64,000 nucleotides of DNA from DASQZK01 sp963764345 (GTDB lineage Bacteria; Bacteroidota; Bacteroidia; Bacteroidales; GCA-2748055), in the NCBI GenBank assembly GCA_963764345.1, contig CAVXSF010000026.1, forward strand, positions 5,485-69,484. Direction: 5' to 3'. The translations under genes were made by a program, and so were the position numbers. The notes under the pieces are model-generated. The model did not search any database. It was not told the origin of the DNA and was given only the letters and a program-made list of their open reading frames with translations. Positions 57,309 to 64,000 of the stretch are shown piece after piece (position 1 is the first letter of the stretch; the number at the start of each line of letters is the position of its first letter).

Positions 57309-58331
57309 TCATACCCTAACAAAATACCTCTTTACCACTCCTGCCACACACTCAATTTTATATCCCGGTTCATTTCTGAGGCTCATGAAATAGCGAACCC
57401 TGGCAAGACGGTCCTGCCATTCCGGAAGAGATGAGCGGTTGATGACAGGAAGAACATGATCGGCAATCTGACGGGCTTTTTTATCGTGAAGTGCATCTGT
57501 AACGGGCAGGTAAGTACCGAAAATTTGGGAAGAAAGGAGCAGGCTGGCATGAAGAATACTCTGAATACCGTCTTTTTTGGATCGCAGGTTCATCTTATCC
57601 CAGTCGAGGTCCCAGTGGTTCACTGCTTCATGAATATCTCTTAACCAGAACAGCCGGAAATATTGATGCAAGATGCCATGCAGGATGAGGTAGATGAAAT
57701 GATTTTCCCTGTTCATGGTAGGGATAAGGATATTCCCGGCTTTAATATTTTCCGGATCCCTGGTAAGCTGTTCTTCATGCGGATAGAACAACCGGTTGGA
57801 AAACAAACTCCAGTGCAGTTCAAGGACAATGTTTTTATCCCTGTTAATGAAGGTATAATTCTTTTTGATCCGGCGAAAATACTTTTCAGGTTTTGATTCT
57901 TCCGCCGGGATTATCTGGTATCCGGCAAACTTCAAAATGGGTTTAATCCTGTCGATATCTTCTTCATGTATCAGCAGGTCAATATCACGCGTCAGCCTCA
58001 ACCCGATATCTCCGTATAGTTGGATAGCCAATGCCGTTCCCTTGGGTGACAGGTAGTGAAGATTCTCCTTGTTGAGGTGCCCTCCGAGAATCTGCAGTTC
58101 ATTGGCCAGGAGAAGTTGTTTCTGAAGCTGGATCTGATAGCTGGTCTTCAGGCGCTGCCTGATCTCTGCCGGGATGTCATCTGAATGCTGCTTCAATACA
58201 AGCTCAAGAGTATGATAATACCGGTGATGATACACCAGTTTCTCAAAGACCTCCCATTCCGGGACTTCATCCGAATTCCCGGGATCAATAAGAAACTGGA
58301 TGTCCTTGTTCAGAGTTTTCATAGTAATCAT
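57309..58331 (-). CDS. NTP_transf_5-type nucleotidyltransferase
   Basis: 340 residues of the uncharacterised nucleotidyltransferase family PF14907-like. The Pol-beta-fold active site is visible as 'AIQLYGDIGLRLTRDIDLLIHEEDID' (G, then R-D-x-D), with a later 'NIVLELHWSLF'. It probably transfers a nucleotidyl group to a peptide or small molecule. In paeninodin-type lasso-peptide clusters a gene of this kind sits with the cyclase and a kinase, and here it precedes an asparagine-synthase-like gene. A start at 58322 (MKTLNK) is equally likely. Substrate unknown. Confidence 0.85.
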   Translation of the reverse strand: MITMKTLNKDIQFLIDPGNSDEVPEWEVFEKLVYHHRYYHTLELVLKQHSDDIPAEIRQRLKTSYQIQLQKQLLLANELQILGGHLNKENLHYLSPKGTALAIQLYGDIGLRLTRDIDLLIHEEDIDRIKPILKFAGYQIIPAEESKPEKYFRRIKKNYTFINRDKNIVLELHWSLFSNRLFYPHEEQLTRDPENIKAGNILIPTMNRENHFIYLILHGILHQYFRLFWLRDIHEAVNHWDLDWDKMNLRSKKDGIQSILHASLLLSSQIFGTYLPVTDALHDKKARQIADHVLPVINRSSLPEWQDRLARVRYFMSLRNEPGYKIECVAGVVKRYFVRV

Positions 58332-58379
58332 TTTCCTAATCCCCTCTCTAGACGCCGTAACTAACTTATCTATAGAGAG

Positions 58380-58580
58380 ATATGAAGTTATGAAGTTATG
58401 AAGTTATGAGGTTATGAAGTTATGAAGATGGACTTCCTAACTCTCTTAATCACTTAATCACTTAATCACTTAATCCCTAAATCCCTAACTCCCTAACTCC
58501 CTAACTCCCTAATCAACTCTAATCCCTCAATCCCTCAATCTCATCTCTAATCCCTAACTCCCTAACTCCCTAACTCCCCA
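58380..58580. repeat. Mixed AT- and CT-rich minisatellite between nucleotidyltransferase and cyclase genes
   Basis: The first part repeats the 8-bp word atgaagtt five times with one g variant; the second repeats cttaatca and ctaactcc words. The block codes nothing convincing. It runs into the last codons of the cyclase gene (minus strand). Confidence 0.8.
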
Positions 58581-60461
58581 CTCCTCCCCATCTCCTGCAA
58601 CAGCAATATCTGCAATGAATTAAAGAACGCCCCCGGATTGGCAGGAATTTTATCCTTGAACCCGCGGTTCTTTATTCTTTCCTGCCAGGCCAGCATCTTA
58701 TCGTAGTCAAGGTAATGGGTTTTATTAACTTCTTTTGAATGCAGAATCAGTTTCCGGATGTTCTCATAGTCGTTCATAAACCTCATCTGTACAGTGGGAA
58801 CCGTTGCTCCCGTTTTATCATCTCTAAGCCTGATTTTTTCAGGAAGGATACCTCTCATAGCCTCACGATAGAGATAACGTCGCTGACCATCCCTGACTTT
58901 CAGTCCGGCAGGAAGAGAAAAATAAAACGCCACGAGTTCCGGATCCCAGAATGGATAGGCATATTCCATCCGGCGGTTCCTGGCCGCCAGGTAGGAATAT
59001 TCGAATCGCTCGGATACGTGCTGGTGCATGATACGCTTGTACTGCCTGGCCCGGACGTCAGGATCGTCGGGGAAACCCACATCTCTCATAATATCTCTCC
59101 CTGATATGCATTGTCCTGCCGAATGTCTCATCGAAGGCAAGTCCTTTAAACTTAGGGATCCGCCAGTCCTGATCACTGATTAGCTTTCTGATCATTCGCA
59201 TTGCCATTGGAGTGTATCGCGTAAGATAGTATCTCAGCAAGGCTTTCTGCCGGCTTTTATGTTTCAGCTCCGCCCTGGAGAGCAGCTCATTCTTCAGCTC
59301 CGACCATTGCATGTTTTTGATCAGTTCTTCATAAATTCCTGCACCCTGTGAGGTGACACCCTCATCACCCCCAAATCCCGAAAGCAATATCCGGACGCCA
59401 TTTTCCTCAGCGCGATCATAAAGAGCATCCGCAAAAATATTATATCCTTGTTGCGTTGGTCCCGACTGAATGTGTATGGTTTTTTTGAGTGTTTCAATGA
59501 TACCCCTTTCATCGGCCGGGCAGAAAAGATGATTCGGGATGCCGGTATGCCGGATCAGAGCCTGGCTGAATTCCCGTTCGTCATTGTAGGGAAAGTATTT
59601 GCCCAGGGATGAGTCTGAAAAAGCATGGGACAACGCGAAGAAAGGTATATTTTTATCTTTGAGAAACGCCCAGGCCAGAGCAGTTATGCCGGACGAGTCC
59701 AGCCCGCCGCTCAGTTCGGAACCAACTGACACCGCCCCTTCAATTTTGCGGTTGACAGACCTGACCATTTTTTCATGAAAAAGGTAAAGTGCTTCATCCT
59801 TTTTCAGACGTTCTGTCTCCGGCCGGGAAACGAGATCCCAATAGGATCTGAGCCTGGTTTCCCGGCGATCGATAATCATAAGGTTGCCAGGTAACAGTCG
59901 CTTAATATTCTTGTAAGGTGACCGGTCTTTTTCGGATTTGACCGTGGAGATGCTGTCGGCAATCCATTGTTCATCCATGACCGGTACGAAGCCGGGAAGG
60001 GTGAAAAGGGCTTTCATTTCCGTGGCAAAGGCAAAATAAGCCTGGGTTTCGGTATAAAACAGGGGCCGTTTACCGAGATGATCGCGAACGAGGACAAGCT
60101 TTTTTTTATATTTATCCCAGGCTGCTACGGCAAAGTCACCGTTGGATCCCGAAGGATCCGACAAAAAATGATCAATCCGGGTATTTATATCCTGGTTTGA
60201 GGTCACTTCCTGAAACAGGCCGGAAAGAAAATCACGGTCAGCATCGTGAACAAAAATGTAACGGTCCGTTTCCTTCAGGCCGGCAATACGAGCCGTCTCT
60301 GAATGCGTGAACATGAAATGTAAACCGAAAGCTGTATTCTCAAATGCCACAAATGACGTACTATCAGGTTGCCATTCACGCATGGCATTCAGCATAGGTT
60401 TGACGAGTCTTTCACCCGGAACCATATTCCTTTTACCGATCACACCGCAAATGGCTCCCAT
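58562..60461 (-). CDS. Asparagine-synthase-like protein (candidate lasso-type cyclase), one frameshift
   Basis: About 633 residues. An N-terminal class II glutamine-amidotransferase-like domain (about 1-200) is followed by an ATP-pyrophosphatase synthetase domain with the PP-loop 'SVGSELSGGLDSSGITA', then 'LLSGFGGDEGVTSQG' and 'RRMEYAYPFWDPELVAFYFSLP'. The first Cys is at position 5 (MGAICGVIG) rather than position 2, so normal glutaminase processing is doubtful; this is common in lasso cyclases that adenylate a carboxylate and close an isopeptide ring. The frame breaks at about 59065-59095. Neighbours (nucleotidyltransferase, kinase, PqqD) argue for peptide modification rather than asparagine supply. 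The C-terminus reads into a repeat. Confidence 0.85.
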
Positions 60462-60851
60462 AAATGTCTTTTTTGTACGGCTAAGGTAGGGAAATTTAAT
60501 GTTTTTTTTCGGGAGACGCGAAGCATCGCGTCGTCTACGTTTTGGTTTTCATTCATTAATTTTTAATTGGCGTTTGCGTTCTATCGTCATTTGTTTTCCG
60601 ATTTCCCCGGAGACGCGAAGCATCGCGTCGTCTACGGTTTGGTTTTTTCATTCATTAATTTTTAATTGGTGTTTGCGTTCTATCGTCTTATGTTTCCCGA
60701 TTTCCACGGAGACGCGAAGCATCGCGTCCTCTACGTTATGGTTTTCATTCATTAATTTTTAATTGCCGTTTGCGTTCTAACGTCTTATGTTTTCCGATTT
60801 CCCCGGAGACGCGAAGCATCGCGTCGTCTACGTTCTCATTATTTATTATCT
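60462..60851. other. Divergent intergenic region with REP-like array
   Basis: The 390 bases between the divergent cyclase and kinase genes hold no convincing gene. An 87-codon ORF at 60499-60762 is a read-through of the repeats. A search for a lasso precursor (leader with a Thr two residues before the core, Gly/Ala/Cys/Ser first, Asp/Glu at 7-9) in both strands here gives nothing I would defend. Confidence 0.6.
60513..60832. repeat. Four 98-bp tandem repeats with a REP-like hairpin
   Basis: The word gagacgcgaagcatcgcgtc starts at 60513, 60610, 60709 and 60806, at 97- to 99-bp spacing. The core GACGCGA/TCGCGTC is a 7-bp perfect stem with a 4-base loop (agca), near to REP-type palindromes known from Bacteroidota and cyanobacteria. 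Between copies lies an AT-rich spacer with a conserved 'ttcattcattaatttttaattg' motif. One copy has a G-to-C change in the trailing tcgtct. The array sits between two divergent genes of the peptide-modification cluster. Confidence 0.9.
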
Positions 60852-60854
60852 TTG
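60847..60854 (+). promoter_or_regulatory. -7 promoter element overlapping the apparent start of the kinase gene
   Basis: TATCTTTG at 60847-60854 matches the Bacteroidota -7 box but covers the TTG start of the long ORF, so transcription would begin after that codon. Either the true start lies downstream or the message is leaderless-like. No -33 partner is evident. Confidence 0.4.
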
Positions 60855-61841
60855 CAAAAAAACCTTGGATCGGGCCTTACATATCGCGTTTTTGGACTTC
60901 ATGTTGTCTCGGGTTTTGAAATTCCCGAACTGTTTACGGCGGCGTCTGGGGAACCGGATGTTACCGTTGATTTCGGTATGGTTCCGGATGAACTGCCGGA
61001 TTACAAGGGCCGGGGTGTGCTTTACCAGGCAAAACCGGGAGCCTTTCTGTTCCGGTTGGATACGGTTGGGAAATACCTGGTCGAAGATGGCCGGAAGATC
61101 ACCGTGGAGAGGCTTAATAATGCCACCGATGAGGAGATCCGGCTGTTCCTGCTTGGTTCGGCTTTCGGGGCACTGATTCATCAGCGCGGATTGCTGGCTT
61201 TTCATGGCAGCACAATCGTGAAAGACGGAAAGGCCTGGATTATTGCCGGCATTTCCGGTACCGGTAAATCCAGCCTGGCAGCGGTGTTGGTCCGGCGCGG
61301 ATATCCGCTGCTTGCCGACGATGTATCTGTGATCGGCTTTCAGGATAATGAACCGGTGGTCTACCCGGGTATTCCGCACCTTAAGCTATGGTATGATGTG
61401 ATGAAAAAACTGGGCGAGGATCCGGCGAAACATCCCAAAGTGAGACCGCAACTATTGAAATACAGGCAGGATGTAAAGGATGCCTTTGCAGGCAATTCCG
61501 TTCCGGTTTCAAAAATTATCGTGCTGACCAGCAAAAACTCGGAAGGTTTTGAAAGGTCTGAGGTAAAAGGCATAGAGAAATTCAACCAGATCAAAAATAA
61601 CACCTATCGCTTCCAGTATGTGGACGCTCTCGGGCAGTCGGCCATCCATTTCGCCATGAGCAGCAGACTGGCAAATGCCGTCGATGTGGTTCAGGTCAAA
61701 CGGCCAAGTAGCCCGCTGTTGCTGGAGGAATTGGCGAGATTTTGTTTTGGAGGAGGGGAGGGGGAGTGGAGAGTGAGAGTGGAGATTGGAGAGTGGAGAT
61801 TGGAGAGTGGAGATTGGAGAGATGATGAGATTGGAGAGTAG
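60852..61841 (+). CDS. HPr-kinase-like serine kinase (peptide-modification type)
   Basis: 329 residues. A short N-terminal domain begins 'YRVFGLHVVSGFEIPEL', and a P-loop kinase domain of the HprK type follows with Walker A GISGTGKS at 133-140, His118 in 'LLAFHGSTI' and Asp156/157 in 'LLADDVSV'. In paeninodin-type lasso clusters a kinase of this kind phosphorylates the C-terminal Ser of the precursor. The long ORF starts with TTG, but the -7 element overlaps it, so the start is uncertain. The last ~27 residues (EGEWRVRVEIGEWRLESGD...) are a read-through of a GAGATTGG-type repeat and were probably not in the ancestral protein. Confidence 0.8.
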   Translation: MQKNLGSGLTYRVFGLHVVSGFEIPELFTAASGEPDVTVDFGMVPDELPDYKGRGVLYQAKPGAFLFRLDTVGKYLVEDGRKITVERLNNATDEEIRLFLLGSAFGALIHQRGLLAFHGSTIVKDGKAWIIAGISGTGKSSLAAVLVRRGYPLLADDVSVIGFQDNEPVVYPGIPHLKLWYDVMKKLGEDPAKHPKVRPQLLKYRQDVKDAFAGNSVPVSKIIVLTSKNSEGFERSEVKGIEKFNQIKNNTYRFQYVDALGQSAIHFAMSSRLANAVDVVQVKRPSSPLLLEELARFCFGGGEGEWRVRVEIGEWRLESGDWRDDEIGE

Positions 61842-61980
61842 AGATTGGAGATTGGAGATTGGAGAGAGAGATTGCCGAATAGAGATCCCTGGAGATCCCT
61901 AATCCCTAATCCCTAATCCCTAATCCCTAATCTCTAAACCCTAATCTCTAAACCCTAACCCCTAACCCCTAATCTCTAAC
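61752..61980. repeat. GA-rich and telomere-like minisatellites
   Basis: The first half repeats ggagattggagagt, overlapping the kinase C-terminus; the second repeats ccctaat (eight or more copies, then ctaaaccctaatct), much like eukaryotic telomere words. Both are complements or relatives of the CT-rich arrays elsewhere in the last 13 kb. Confidence 0.85.
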
Positions 61981-62079
61981 TAAAATGCGACATTCAAATT
62001 AAAACTTACTTTTGCATGCGATATTTTGATGTTTCTTCCATAAAGGGATATAAAATCCTAAACTCAAAATTTTATTCTT

Positions 62080-62466
62080 ATGGAAGATTTCAAATTCATG
62101 CAATATGAAATATGGAAAAGGTCGGTGGAATTGGCCAAAAAAATATTCAAATGGCTGAATACACTAAAACCTGGAAGTAAACACTATAAGTTGGTTCAAC
62201 AAATTGAGGCCAGCAGTGCTTCTGTATTCGAAAACATTGCAGAAGGTTACGGAAGAGGAACAACCAGAGAGTTTATAAGATTTCTTAAAATCTCCCGGGG
62301 CTCTCTTTATGAAACCGCCAGTCTCCTATATTTCTTTAAGGAGATTGAATGGATGGAGGATCAGATATTTAAAGAGCTATTTACAGAATGTAATGTGAAT
62401 GCAAAAATGATAAATAGTTTGATTAGTAAACTAAATAAGAATGAAGGGGAGAGGATTGGGATTTAG
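62080..62466 (+). CDS. Four-helix-bundle protein (S23/23S rRNA IVP family)
   Basis: 128 residues, almost all helical, with the family's 'YEIWKRSVELAKKIFK', 'LVQQIEASSASVFENIAEGYGRGTTREFIRFLKISRGSLYET' and 'INSLISKLN'. Members are found free and as intervening sequences in 23S rRNA genes; their function is unknown, and they form a pentamer in solution. Here it stands alone between two repeat blocks in the peptide-modification cluster. The final residues 'NEGERIGI' read into a GA-rich repeat. A TACTTTTG -7 element lies at 62007-62014, without a -33 partner. Confidence 0.9.
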   Translation: MEDFKFMQYEIWKRSVELAKKIFKWLNTLKPGSKHYKLVQQIEASSASVFENIAEGYGRGTTREFIRFLKISRGSLYETASLLYFFKEIEWMEDQIFKELFTECNVNAKMINSLISKLNKNEGERIGI

Positions 62467-62631
62467 AGAGTGGGGGTTAGGGATTGGGGATTAGAAATTA
62501 GTGTTTAGAGATTGGAGATTGGGAGGAAACAAATCCCAAAATTCTACTCCCTAATCTCTACTCCCTAATTTCTAATCTCCAATCTCTAATCTCCAATCTC
62601 TACTCTCCAATCTCCAATCTTCCCCACTCCC
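62467..62631. repeat. GA- then CT-rich low-complexity block
   Basis: Repeats of ggattgggg/tagagattgg change to ctaatctctactcc words within 165 bases, between the four-helix protein and the sulfotransferase. No gene fits here. Confidence 0.75.
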
Positions 62632-63477
62632 ATGAACCCCAAACCCATCATATGGCTCGCTTCCTACCCCAAATCAGGCAACACCTGGTTCCGGATCTTC
62701 CTTTCCAATCTTTTCTCGGAAAGCGACGAGCCGGTGAGCATCAATAAGCTCCATGCCACACCCATTGCCAGCGGGCGGACACTTTTCGATGAGTATGCAG
62801 GAGTATCCTCTTCTGATCTTAGTCAGGATGAGATAGATGATCTCCGGCCCGGGGTATACCGGGAAGCTGCTGCAAACTCCGGAGAATTGATATTCCAGAA
62901 AGTACACGATGCCTGGCGGCTCACCCCTTCCGGAGAGCCCATGTTCCCTGCAGATGTGACAAAGGCCGTTATTTACTTTATCCGGAACCCGCTGGACGTG
63001 GCCGTTTCCTTTGCCTTCCATTCATCTTCATCCTTTGAAAAAGCAGTAGATGAGATGAATGATCCGGATAATGCCTTTTGCGGAAAACCAAAACGATTGT
63101 ACAATCAATTGAGACAGCATTTGATGACCTGGTCGGGGCATGTGAAAAGCTGGGTGGATGAATCGGGGCTGCCTGTACTGGTTTTAAGGTACGAAGACAT
63201 GAAAGCCGACACGTACAACTCCTTTAAGAAAGCTCTGGATTTTCTCGAACTTGAGTTTTCAGATCAAAAAATTCGCCAGGCCATTCACAATGCCGATTTC
63301 CGGAACGTGAGGCTGATGGAGGAATCGGAGGGATTTAACGAGAAACCGATAAAGATGACGTCCTTTTTCCGTGAAGGAGCTGCCGGTGGCTGGCGTAACC
63401 ATTTGGATCCTAAAGACGTAGAAAGAATTGTATCAGAACATGGCGAGGTGATGAGAAGGTATGGGTACCTGGAGTAG
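62632..63477 (+). CDS. Sulfotransferase (PAPS-dependent)
   Basis: 281 residues of the sulfotransferase fold. The 5'-phosphosulfate-binding loop is 'SYPKSGNTWFRIFLSNL' (residues 12-27) and the 3'-phosphate motif is 'IYFIRNPLDVAVSFAFH' (around 114-130), with 'VLVLRYEDMKADTYNSF' and the late 'GAAGGWRNHLDPKD' also matching the family. It transfers sulfate from PAPS to a hydroxyl or amine. The substrate could be a glycan or, given the neighbours, the peptide product of the cluster. Family assignment is firm; substrate is open. Confidence 0.92.
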   Translation: MNPKPIIWLASYPKSGNTWFRIFLSNLFSESDEPVSINKLHATPIASGRTLFDEYAGVSSSDLSQDEIDDLRPGVYREAAANSGELIFQKVHDAWRLTPSGEPMFPADVTKAVIYFIRNPLDVAVSFAFHSSSSFEKAVDEMNDPDNAFCGKPKRLYNQLRQHLMTWSGHVKSWVDESGLPVLVLRYEDMKADTYNSFKKALDFLELEFSDQKIRQAIHNADFRNVRLMEESEGFNEKPIKMTSFFREGAAGGWRNHLDPKDVERIVSEHGEVMRRYGYLE

Positions 63478-63585
63478 GTTGTTGTTATCACTGTTTTTCC
63501 AATCTCCAATCTCTACTCTCTACTCTCTACTCCCCACTCCCCATGTTAATAAATATAGCATCTAATCTCTTGACTCTTAATTTAA

Positions 63586-63717
63586 ATGCTTAAATTTGTT
63601 TTTGGGAAAAAATTGTATCAGGAAGTAATAAGCCCGGATACTGTGTTTCAAGTGATTATCCGGGGATTTGATCATTGGAATGCCTTTCGAAGAAAAGGAC
63701 GACTTACCATTTCCTGA
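63586..63717 (+). CDS. Small ORF, weak candidate precursor peptide
   Basis: 43 codons (MLKFVFGKKL... ending ...RLTIS), starting 63586 and ending 29 bp before the PqqD-family gene, the position of a RiPP precursor. It ends in Ser, the residue phosphorylated by paeninodin-type kinases. Against this, I see neither the YxxP leader signature nor a Gly/Ala/Cys/Ser with an Asp or Glu 7-9 residues on. A Thr-Val pair precedes a Phe, with Asp nine residues on. No RBS is evident. Likely not a precursor; recorded because of its place. Confidence 0.25.
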   Translation: MLKFVFGKKLYQEVISPDTVFQVIIRGFDHWNAFRRKGRLTIS

Positions 63718-63746
63718 TCCGTGATATTCCCGTTTGATTTTCAGGT

Positions 63747-64000
63747 ATGCTTAAGAAGAAAAAAAAGATTGAGATAGACGGTCAGACCCGTTTGCAGCGA
63801 GACACAGAGCAGCAGTTTACGTACATTGACAACGAAGTGGTGATGCTCAGTCTGAAACAGGGTGAATACTATGGCCTCGATTCCGTGGGTACGCGAATCT
63901 GGGAACTACTGGAAAATGAACAGACCTTTTCACAGCTCATTGCCAGCCTGATGGAAGAGTTCGAGGTAGAAGAGCATCTTTGCAGGGTCGACACCATGGA
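63747..64000 (+). CDS. PqqD-family peptide-modification chaperone (RRE; cut by window edge)
   Basis: 84 codons visible, running off the window. The fold of the RiPP recognition element is readable: 'TYIDNEVVMLSLKQGEYYGLDSVGTRIWELLENEQTFSQL', then 'LMEEFEVEEHL', which match the PqqD/lasso-B1 pattern (beta hairpin, 'GxxIWxLL', then helix 3). Such proteins bind the leader peptide and deliver it to the modifying enzyme. In lasso clusters a transglutaminase-like protease (B2) usually follows; that would lie just beyond the window. A short Lys-rich start (LKKKKKIE) precedes it. Confidence 0.85.
   Translation, partial: MLKKKKKIEIDGQTRLQRDTEQQFTYIDNEVVMLSLKQGEYYGLDSVGTRIWELLENEQTFSQLIASLMEEFEVEEHLCRVDTM

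Noticed and set aside
60499..60762. 87-codon ORF across the REP-like array as a possible precursor gene
   Set aside because: It is a read-through of three near-identical repeat units, which gives a periodic peptide with no leader or core pattern and an unbalanced composition.
60513..60832. CRISPR array
   Set aside because: The repeated word is about 98 bp apart, the intervening DNA is itself nearly identical between copies, and no cas genes are near.

Overview
The window comes from a member of the Bacteroidota, probably an environmental, uncultured-type Bacteroidia. The evidence is a SprB-repeat adhesin with a type B type IX secretion (T9SS) sorting domain beside a PorP/SprF gene, the TAnnTTTG -7 promoter element in several intergenic regions, a single-polypeptide glycyl-tRNA synthetase, a diheme-type sdhCAB operon and a YfhO-family giant membrane protein. 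Most of the window is chromosomal core. From about 48.6 kb onward the intergenic DNA becomes repeat-rich.

Layout. 0-5.4 kb: 3' part of a giant secreted adhesin and its PorP/SprF partner. 5.4-10.1 kb: surface-polysaccharide genes (flippase, two GT4 and one GT2 glycosyltransferases). 10.1-31.7 kb: housekeeping and peptidase genes (YfhO, glyQS, nadB, S9 peptidase, dusB, CPBP protease, two M24 aminopeptidases, sdhCAB, alpha/beta hydrolase, Spy-like protein, S41 protease, dCMP deaminase). 32-34.8 kb: a secreted GH2 glycosidase. 34.9-36.9 kb: a small accessory island with a DUF4143 ATPase, tRNA-Leu(CAA), a 13-bp tRNA-end repeat and 101-bp tandem repeats derived from the tRNA 5' end. 37-46.9 kb: ALDH7-type dehydrogenase, dxs, an OmpA lipoprotein and the translation block rplM-rpsI-rpsB-tsf / pyrH-frr. 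47-57 kb: O-antigen ligase, a 399-bp repeat array, guanine deaminase, alkyladenine glycosylase, an outer-membrane barrel, a DUF2723 membrane protein and a polysaccharide deacetylase.

57.3-64.0 kb holds the most interesting unit: NTP_transf_5 nucleotidyltransferase, asparagine-synthase-like cyclase, HPr-kinase-like serine kinase, a four-helix S23-family protein, a sulfotransferase and a PqqD-family protein cut by the window edge. These parts match a lasso-peptide-like RiPP pathway with tailoring (compare paeninodin-type clusters with kinase plus nucleotidyltransferase). No convincing precursor is visible. The cluster is punctuated by low-complexity CCCTAATC-like minisatellites and by a 98-bp array of REP-like hairpins.

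Quality caveat. At least seven genes, including essential ones (sdhA, sdhB, dusB, the DUF2723 gene, the flippase, YfhO and the asparagine synthase), are split by single-base frameshifts while their protein sequences stay well conserved. This looks like residual sequencing indels rather than gene decay, so I report full gene spans across the breaks.
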